Assembly (NCBI GenBank): GCA_030272155.1 | Contig: CP126200.1 | Span: 2,542,001 to 2,606,000 of the forward strand | Direction of reading: 5' to 3' | DNA length: 64,000 bases | From: Tetradesmus obliquus | Lineage: Eukaryota; Chlorophyta; Chlorophyceae; Sphaeropleales; Scenedesmaceae | In this document: positions 47,438-64,000 of the stretch, piece after piece | Numbering within the stretch: the stretch's first letter is position 1 | How the letters are laid out: every line of letters starts with the position of its first letter | Translations under genes and position numbers: made by a program | The notes under the pieces: model-generated | Told to the model about the DNA's origin: nothing | Database searches by the model: none | Seen by the model: the letters and a program-made list of their open reading frames with translations, nothing else

Positions 47438-49571
47438 GGTGTCCCGCGGCTCCTTGCAGCTCTATCTATGTTTGTCAGCCAAAAGATGCCGAAAGCTGGG
47501 GCCTGTCAGCCCCCGCAACGTGTGCCTCCCTCCCCGACACTCCTGCCTAATCTCTGCCTCAGCTGAGATGCTCTACTTGATAAAATTCTTCAGTTATGAA
47601 ATTCCAGTATCGTGAAGCCAAAAGACAGCAGGAGGCACCCGAAAGTCAGAGCGTGTGGCGGAGGAGTCAGCCGTATGTTGATCGACTAAGACATTTTCAT
47701 ACGCAATGCTTGCAGCAATAGCGAACAAGTTGTCATTATTGGGCTCACTCCTTGCGCTAGCCCGCCATTCTGCGAGATCAAGTCTTAGTGCAAAAACCTG
47801 GAAATGCATGCCTCTTCATACGCAGATCGCATTACCTAAGCTGTATTGTGCATTCAAATAACTGTGCACTGGCAGGCGGCGCTCTACCAGATCAGCATGA
47901 GCACTTCAGCATTGGACCAAGTGCATTCATCCAGATCTCTCCGTACCATACTTATATATTGTTTCAGTTGCGAGATCCGATTTAAACTGTGACAGCGCCA
48001 GTTCACCAGAGGCTGTGCTGTCGGAAGCACTGTGTACACGCCGGACCTTAGAGACACATGCACATGCTGCAGATCACAGAGACATCAGCAGCTGCGCTTG
48101 AATGATGCAGCTACTGATCTCATACAAACAGCATGACAAGTTTGACACGTGGTCCTTGTCTGCTGGGCCAGAGCAGAAGGTGAAGAGCAGCAGGTGCCTG
48201 CTGCCCTGATGAGTTGCGACATCTTCATGGCATGCTGCACTTCAGCACGGGCAGGACAGAATTCTATGCTACACACGTATCTTGTGGTATGTATAGCACG
48301 TACAACGCAGTTGCAGGCAGGAAGTATCGCAGTGCTGCGGACTGCAGCCAACAGCGGTTGTAAGCAGCGTGCCAGCGCAGTGCGCTTTGCAAGATGAGCC
48401 GCAGCAGTAGCTCGGCACCTGCCCGGGGTAGTGTGTTGCTGGCCATGCTTGTGCAGCAAGCAAAGTGTATGCTTTTGGGTGCTTTGTTGCCAGCAGCTGC
48501 AGCAGTTGTCACCGCATCAATCATGCAATGGCCACAGGTACGAGCTGGGAGCACCTTGTCAAATCAGGTTAAGTGTTTATGCATCAGCAGCAGCATAGCA
48601 GCAGCAATGCAGCATGATGAGGCAAGTTGGGCTTGCATGTGGCTGACTCTGTGAATGCTGCCCAGTGGACTGTTTAGGGCGTCTACTCTTGGTGGGGTCG
48701 TTTTGGATCCAGCGGCACCTCTGGCCTGGCATGTGGATACTTAAACGGCAGCAATCACAATCCGTTTGCCACTGCAACCTGTTGGCAACAGGTTGCAGTG
48801 TTGTTGACATAAAATTGCATCAGTTGCATCATGATGCTGTGTCTGAGACGTGCTTTTCCGCGTATGAGGGCCGGCCATGCCCGGACTCAGTGAGCGCAAA
48901 CCGGGATCAAACTGTGGGACCCATCTGAGAACAACACTTGGCAGGCACACCTCTCACAGTCACTGATTGAGAGGCAGGCATTGGTGTCTCGTGCTGCGCC
49001 GTCCACCTCAGCTAGGCTGTCGGATGCTGTCAGGTCCTGCTGGTTGCAGGACGTTTGCAGGAGAATTAGAGCTTCGTTCCCTGCTGCAACTTGGACTGCC
49101 GGCACTCCTATCCTGCATCGTGCCTCTCGTGGGATATGCTCTGTCTGCCTGCCAGGCAGTGCTTTTCAACAGGGATGTACGGATGGTCCTTTTGCACGCT
49201 GATGACCTGTGCTTGCGTGTTAATGACCTGCGCTTTGAACCTTGTCAGTGACATGACATTGCCTGCTGGGCTCCCCTGCACTGCTGTGCAGGTTGTTTGT
49301 CGCCTCACCTGTGTTTAACTTGACGACTGCAAGTACCAAGCCCTGTCACAGCTCACGTAACTCGTACACTGCGCTTCCTGTGCACACAGTCAGCTCAGGG
49401 TCGATCCTCGTCTGTTTGCCTGCTGTGACCAGTCTACTCTCCTGTTGGATCCCTGCGTGAGACGGAACGCCTTTGAGCAAAGTTGGTGTTCAATACTGTA
49501 CCTTTTGTAATGCATTACGGTGTGTCGTCTATGCCAAGTTAGACCGTCCAGGCGCGTGGAAGCGATGGGCC
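47438..49571. promoter_or_regulatory. 2.1-kb divergent intergenic region
   Basis: Phototropin runs leftward and the RAP protein rightward from here. No gene is supported; 48394-48654 (plus) is open but unlike any family I know. Promoters and 5' UTRs of both genes must lie here. Confidence 0.4.
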
Positions 49572-52500
49572 ATGGCTTGTTGCCCTAGACTGCTCACTCT
49601 GGCTCGCACGGACATCCAGATCGGCAACTTGCTGTGGCAGCGTGCGCTGTGGTTAGCATCTTCACTGGTAAGCAGCCAGCAACGGCACCTCTCAGACAAT
49701 AGCACGACTGCCAAACACAGCAGTAGCAATACCAGCACTACACAACAGCAGCAGGAGCAGCAGCGCATGGTGGGCTCTTGAAAAGGCACTTGCAACGTTT
49801 GGAAGTAAAATTAAACGTGTCTGAAATCTTGCAGGTCCTGCAGAGAGAAGTTCATTGTGCTGTCGAGGTATCGCAGCCAGCAGCAGAGCACACACAGCAG
49901 TCACACACTGCAGCAGGGCAGCAACATGCAGCATGTGTGTGGCCATGGCAGCAGGCAGCAATTTCCAGCCACCAGCAGCAAACCCACATGCTGCTGCCAG
50001 CATTTGGCGCCTTCCATGCAGTTGTGGCAGCTGCAGCAGATGCGGCAACTACCGCAGCCACAGATGCTGCAATTGCACAGCTGCTGCAGCTCATCCAACA
50101 GCAGACAACCGACACAGATGCCGAACACCAGCAGTACAGGCAGATGCAGCTATCTGCACACCAGCTAGCAGGGGCGGCAGTGCAGCCAGGGCAGCTGCTG
50201 CAGCTGCTGCATGCTTCCTGCAAGCTGCAGCAGACACCCAGCCCACTGCTACAGCTGCTGACACATGCAGCAGTGCAAGCGCTGCCTCAGCTAGCACCCT
50301 CACAGGTTGCAGACGTGTTGGATTCACTATCCACGTGCCACAGCAGTTGCAAACCCAAGATCAAGCAGCTACCAAAGCGAGCAGCGCTGAACAAAGCGCT
50401 GAGCAGGTACCTGCAGCAACACCAGCATGCATTTGATGCAGCAGGCACAGTAGCACTTGCAGCAGCACTTGCCAGGGACAGCTACACCTCCAGCAGTACA
50501 ATCAGCAGCAATGCCAGCACCAGCAGCAGCAGTTTTACTCTGCTTGCCATGCTTATGATGGACCACATGCAGCAGATGAGCTCTCAGCAGCTGTCAGAGG
50601 TGCTGGCTGCCTGTGCAGCTGCGCAGCACTACAACCAAGCAGTGCTGGATGCAGCAGTGCAGGTGGCAGTACAGCTGCTGCGCCAGCAGGGCTTCAGGCT
50701 CCAGCAGCAGCAGCACGAGGCAGATGCAGCAGGCGAAGGGCAGCAGCAGGCAACGGCAGGGGCCAGTGGCCGCCAGCAAGAGCAGCAGCAGCAGCAGCAG
50801 CAGCCCAGCAGCACGACCGCTGCAGACGAAGCAAGCAGCCAGGCATCAGCAGATCAATGCGCCTCACTGCAGCAGCAGCAGCAGCAGCAGCAAGATGGCT
50901 TCTCGCCGCAGAGCCTCATGCAGCTGCTGCAGGCCTGCAGTGCGCTGCGGCACCACAGTGCAGAGCTGCTTGAGTGTGCTGCCACTGCCACGCTTCGCTC
51001 GCTGCATGCGATGCAGCTGCAGCAGGTGGTAGAGGTTGTAGCAGCTTGTGCGCAGCTGAACCACTACAACCTAGCGCTGTTCCAGGAAGCTTGCAGGATG
51101 GCACAGCAGGCGATGGCAGAGGACCTAACCCAGCAGCAGCAGCAGGAGCAGCAGCAGGAAAGCACGGGCAGCACACCTGAGACAGGAAGCAGCAGCAGCA
51201 TTAGCTTGGCCAGTATTGTGACGCAGCTGGCGTCATCATGTGCTGTGGTGAACCACTTTGACAAGGGGTTCTTCCAGGCGCTGGCGAGCTGGCTGGGCCA
51301 GTTGCAGATGCAGCAGCTCAGCCACCAGCAGCTGCTGGCATGGTTCCAGGTGCGGCACGAAGGGTTTTTTATTAAGATGTTCATAGTGCTGTCCCTGTTG
51401 TGGTGCCAGCAAGTGTACTGGTGGTTGCAAGTGGTCTTGCTGCTGTGTGAGCGCTGTGTTTGCTCACTGGGCAGATAGAGTAAGAGTTTTGGTATGATAC
51501 TCTCAACAGTGCTGTTGTTTAAACCACCCTGCTGCACGAGCGCACCCCCGCCCGGGTGATGCCGCGGTGCAGCTGGCTGTCATGTGTTTGGCTGACACCC
51601 CCAGCACAAAACACAACACCACCTGCCTTGGCCACCGCACTGCCTTCCCTGCGCTACGCTGTACATATACCTTCAACAGGTGCAATTGTGCCTGCTCCAT
51701 AGGGCATATACATATATCCACCATCCGCTATTCACCATCTGCCGCACTGCCTGGCTGTTGATTGCAGGTGCAGTTCTGCCTGACTGATGCCTCGATACCG
51801 CTGACTGTCATGCTCTCGACTGACGCCTCCAGCACATAACCTGACGCCACCTGCCTTGTGTGACTGCACTGCCTCCTCGCACTGCGCAGGTGCAGTTCTG
51901 CCTGACTGATGCAGAGGTGCAGCTGACTGTCAGGCTCTCGACTGACGCTTCCAGCACATAACCTGACATAACCTGCCTTGTGCAACTGCACTGCCTCCTC
52001 GCACTGCGCAGGTGCAGTTCTGCCTGACTGATGCAGAGGTGCAGCTGACTGTCAGGCTCTCGACTGACGCTTCCAGCACATAACCTGACATAACCTGCCT
52101 TGTGCAACTGCACTGCCTCTCGCACTGCGCAGGTGCAGTTCTGCCTGACTGATGCAGCGGTGCAGCTGCCGGAGCTGCGTTCCATAGGGCTGCCCAACCA
52201 GCTGCTGCTGGCTGCTCACGAGGCGTGGAGCAAGGACGTCAGCGGGCAGCGGCTGACGGCGTTTCACAAGGAGGTGCACGACGCACTGCAGCAGGTGTGG
52301 CACATGTTCCACGTTGTCCGCGCCGCATTACAACCGCTTGCTGTGTTATATGTCAACATGCTGTGCGGTCAGTGGCTCACTGCTTTCCACGTACAGGTGC
52401 ACGGCGCGCTATTGCAGCTGTGGCAAAGTTGCATCTGTCCTGTTATGATGTTGCATCATGTTTATATACATGTTGTCATCTGAAGACATGCTCAGCGGGC

Positions 52501-53603
52501 AGCGGCTGTTCCACAAGGAGGTGCACAATGCGCTGCCAGCAGATGCGGCACATGCTGTTAGATATTTGTGTTAGCAGATTCTGGGTGTCGGATCTTGCTT
52601 GTTGGGGTGTCGCAAGGAGGTGCACACCTTGAGACTCCACGCCCTCTGCAATGTTGTTGTGACAACGCAACATGTTAATTTAACGCTGTGCATGCTGTCA
52701 TCTCCACTCCCTTCCAGGCCGGCAAGCGCTGCAGGCTCAACGTCGCTCTGGATGGTCCCTTGGTGGTCGATGTGGCGTTCATGCGCATTCCGCAATACGG
52801 CCGCAAGGAGCGCGTGGCGATACAGCTGGAGACGCCCGACATGTTTGCTGCCAATGCGCCGCATGCTGCGCTGGGCCCGACTGCTGCGCGGTGGCGGGCG
52901 CTGCAGTCACGCGGCTGGCAGGTGGGCTGCTGCACGCGTGGTTCTTCCTGCTGTTTTGCATGTTGCCCGTGGTTAGGGGAAACCACAGCCGGGATGCTGT
53001 CTGTCCCTTGTCATAAGGCGGGAGCACCGCAGTCACGCGGCTGGCAGGTGGGCTGCTGCTGCACATGTATAAACCCAGTTCCTGGGTTCAAAAGGACAAT
53101 ATCATGTTACGCTTGTGCATTATTGGCGTCTGTGTGCTGCCCTGCTGAAGCGTGCTGTGGCTCAAGTGCATCATTATTGTGGCGTTGCCAAAGCACAGCT
53201 GATTGAGCGGTGGCTGTGAAGGACTGCGTCAGCGCAAGAGTGGAGATGTGGGAAAGGATGATGGTTGCTGCTGCTGCATGCTGTGCCAGGATTTTGGTGC
53301 AGTTGATGCATCTGGCGCCTTACTGCTGCATGCTCTAGTTCTGTCCATGATCTGCAGCTGATCCACGCTGCGCCTGCCACTCAACAACACTGCCTGCAGG
53401 TGCTCAGCCTGCGCTACTCCGACTGGTGCCGCCTCAAAACACCAGAGGACCGGGCGCGCTACATGTGGCACATGCGGGAGGCCTCTGCAGTGCGGGCACC
53501 CCTGGCACCAGATGTTGTGCGGGTCGGCGCGCAGCAGCAAGACAGCAGCAGCAAGGCGCCCAAGAGCCTCTCGCAGCAGCTGTGGCGGCTGCTGGTGGAC
53601 TGA
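49572..53603 (+). CDS. RAP-domain (FASTK/OPR-like) organellar RNA-binding protein
   Basis: Exons 49572-49667, 49835-51349, 52133-52294, 52718-52921 and 53400-53603 all join at phase 0 and give 726 residues. The C-terminal about 60-120 residues form a RAP domain: VALDGPLVVDVAF, GPTAARWRALQSRGWQVLSL, YSDWCRLKTPEDRARYM. The middle contains helical repeats in which LLQLLHASCKLQQTP, LSEVLAACAAAQHYN, LMQLLQACSALRHHSAELLE and VVEVVAACAQLNHYNLALFQ recur every about 40-80 residues with polyQ/Ser insertions, as in OPR and FAST-kinase-like proteins. In Chlamydomonas such proteins stabilise or activate single chloroplast or mitochondrial transcripts; the target here is unknown. The first exon is my inference from frame and from a good GTAAGC donor; the N terminus (MACCPRLLTLARTD) is compatible with a transit peptide. 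Introns 2-4 carry echoes. Confidence 0.85.
51557..52070 (+). repeat. 121-122-bp ladder of echoes of RAP-gene exon 3
   Basis: Acceptor-side copies of the exon start (VQFCLTDA) have edges at 51768, 51890 and 52012, with the real exon at 52133: steps of 122, 122 and 121 bases. Older remnants are at about 51557 and 51680. The whole unit, including intron sequence CTCTCGACTGACGC and CCAGCACATAACCTGAC, is repeated, so this is a minisatellite that ends in an exon. Confidence 0.95.
52361..52630 (+). repeat. Donor-side echoes of RAP-gene exon 3
   Basis: The exon end (SGQRLTAFHKEVHDALQQ) recurs in diverged form at about 52361-52425, 52487-52555 and 52605-52625, at steps near 120 bases. The second copy has a short deletion (GGCTGTTCCAC). 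Confidence 0.8.
53025..53055 (+). repeat. Short donor-side echo of RAP-gene exon 4
   Basis: GCAGTCACGCGGCTGGCAGG and the following GTGGGCTGCTGC recur 126 bases after the real exon end. Confidence 0.85.
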
Positions 53604-54499
53604 GGGGGCGAGTGGTGCTGCTGGAATCTGTTGTGCCACAGCTGCACAGCAGCTATGTGAGTGGCGTATTTGGCTAGGGAGAGCTCTGTTGCGGTTGTGT
53701 GCATATGCATCTGGCTTGCATCAGCAACCAGTGCGGCATTGCATCCAGCTGCCAGCCTGGCAGCGCCAGGCCTGTGCATGGATTAGCACGCCAGCTTGGT
53801 TTGTATGGTGTCGTGCACGCCTTTGCTGGCTATATGATTGTGTATATACGTTATATTCTGACGATGTTGTTTCGGGGCGAACGACGATGGTTGGGAGGCC
53901 CACCCTGTGGCTCGACGGTCAACATGTCACGCAGTACACGTGTGTCGCTCTGTGAATGCGACACCACATGCCTTGATCAAGCACTAGGGTATGTTTTCAT
54001 ATCGTTCCGTGCGTGGTAAATACCCTTGCTTGCTTATTCTCGTTAGGGCCTGACACTGCACTGCTCCCCTTTTGTTCGGCAAGCACCAGTCGCCAATCCC
54101 TGACGTGAGTTGCTGAAAATATAATATAGCCAGACTTTGCGAAGAAGTTCCACGTGCTGCGGCTTCAATTGCCTATCGCTGCTGCACTGACTTGCTGCAG
54201 TACATCCAGCAAGAGCTGGTGCACCATGGGGTTCACTCCAGACATATCCCAGAAGGTTAGGGAGAAGATGGTGGGTATAACAAGTCGAAATACGGCGATG
54301 TAGCGTAGCAGGCTAGGCAGGCAGCATGCCAGCAGCATCTGCAGGTACTGCCAGGCTGTCTCTGGGCTTGCAGCAGGCATTAGCTTGCTGTTTTTAAGCT
54401 TCATCTGCCATCTTTTGGACAGCCTACTGCAACTGTTAGCATATAGAACGAATGGTCAAACTCATGTTTGATTGTGCATCATAACCTCTTTGTCTGCAG
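53604..54499. other. Intergenic region before the kinase gene
   Basis: No gene is supported. A possible short first exon for the kinase (ATGGGGTTCACTCC, near 54226, ending in an AAG/GTTAGG donor) would splice in phase to 54500, but nothing else supports it. Confidence 0.35.

Positions 54500-64000
<9,501 letters not shown>

Noticed and set aside
54165..54404. Minus-strand 79-codon frame before PKG
   Set aside because: One hydrophobic stretch but no splice context or family marks; overlaps a possible PKG leader.

Overview
The window is nuclear DNA from a green alga, most likely a chlorophycean close to Scenedesmus or Raphidocelis. I infer this from intron-dense genes with GT-AG introns, very abundant CAG/CTG triplet tracts, a complete phototropin that follows the Chlamydomonas protein almost residue by residue, a nuclear-encoded chloroplast MinE, and mitochondrial and photorespiratory genes with targeting peptides. 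Species assignment is inference; no rRNA or tRNA marker gene is present.

Layout, left to right: (1) EMB8/ABHD-type alpha/beta hydrolase, minus, cut by the left edge; (2) MYND zinc-finger protein, minus; (3) PPR-like organellar protein, minus; (4) glycine cleavage T protein, plus, sharing a 310-bp divergent promoter with gene 3; (5) MFS transporter, minus; (6) aldo/keto reductase, minus, with a SINE-like insertion in one intron; (7) agmatine deiminase, plus, divergent from gene 6; (8) a membrane-protein gene, minus, lying wholly inside a 3.5-kb intron of gene 7; (9) chloroplast division factor MinE, minus, with a long tail; (10) phototropin, minus; (11) RAP-domain/OPR-like organellar RNA-binding protein, plus, divergent from gene 10; (12) a cGMP-dependent-type protein kinase with four cyclic-nucleotide-binding domains, plus, cut by the right edge. 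Exon chains that close in frame end to end could be built for the T protein (412 aa), agmatine deiminase (407 aa), phototropin (753 aa), MinE (448 aa) and the RAP protein (726 aa).

The outstanding feature is structural. In six of the twelve genes (T protein, aldo/keto reductase, agmatine deiminase, phototropin, RAP protein, PKG) the introns contain roughly 45-50 partial, diverged, same-strand copies of the edge of the neighbouring exon. I call them exon echoes. Copies of an exon's 5' edge lie upstream and keep the acceptor AG. Copies of its 3' edge lie downstream and keep the donor GT. They occur singly or in ladders of two to five with a spacing of about 105-140 bp, similar in unrelated genes. 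The other genes in the window (hydrolase, MYND, PPR, MFS, MinE and the nested gene) show none that I could see. This looks like ongoing tandem duplication focused on splice junctions, which lengthens introns and loads them with decoy splice sites.

Functionally the genes are unlinked housekeeping and signalling genes (photorespiration, polyamine synthesis, blue-light sensing, chloroplast division, organelle RNA metabolism, cyclic-nucleotide signalling), as expected for a eukaryotic chromosome arm; there is no operon or gene cluster.
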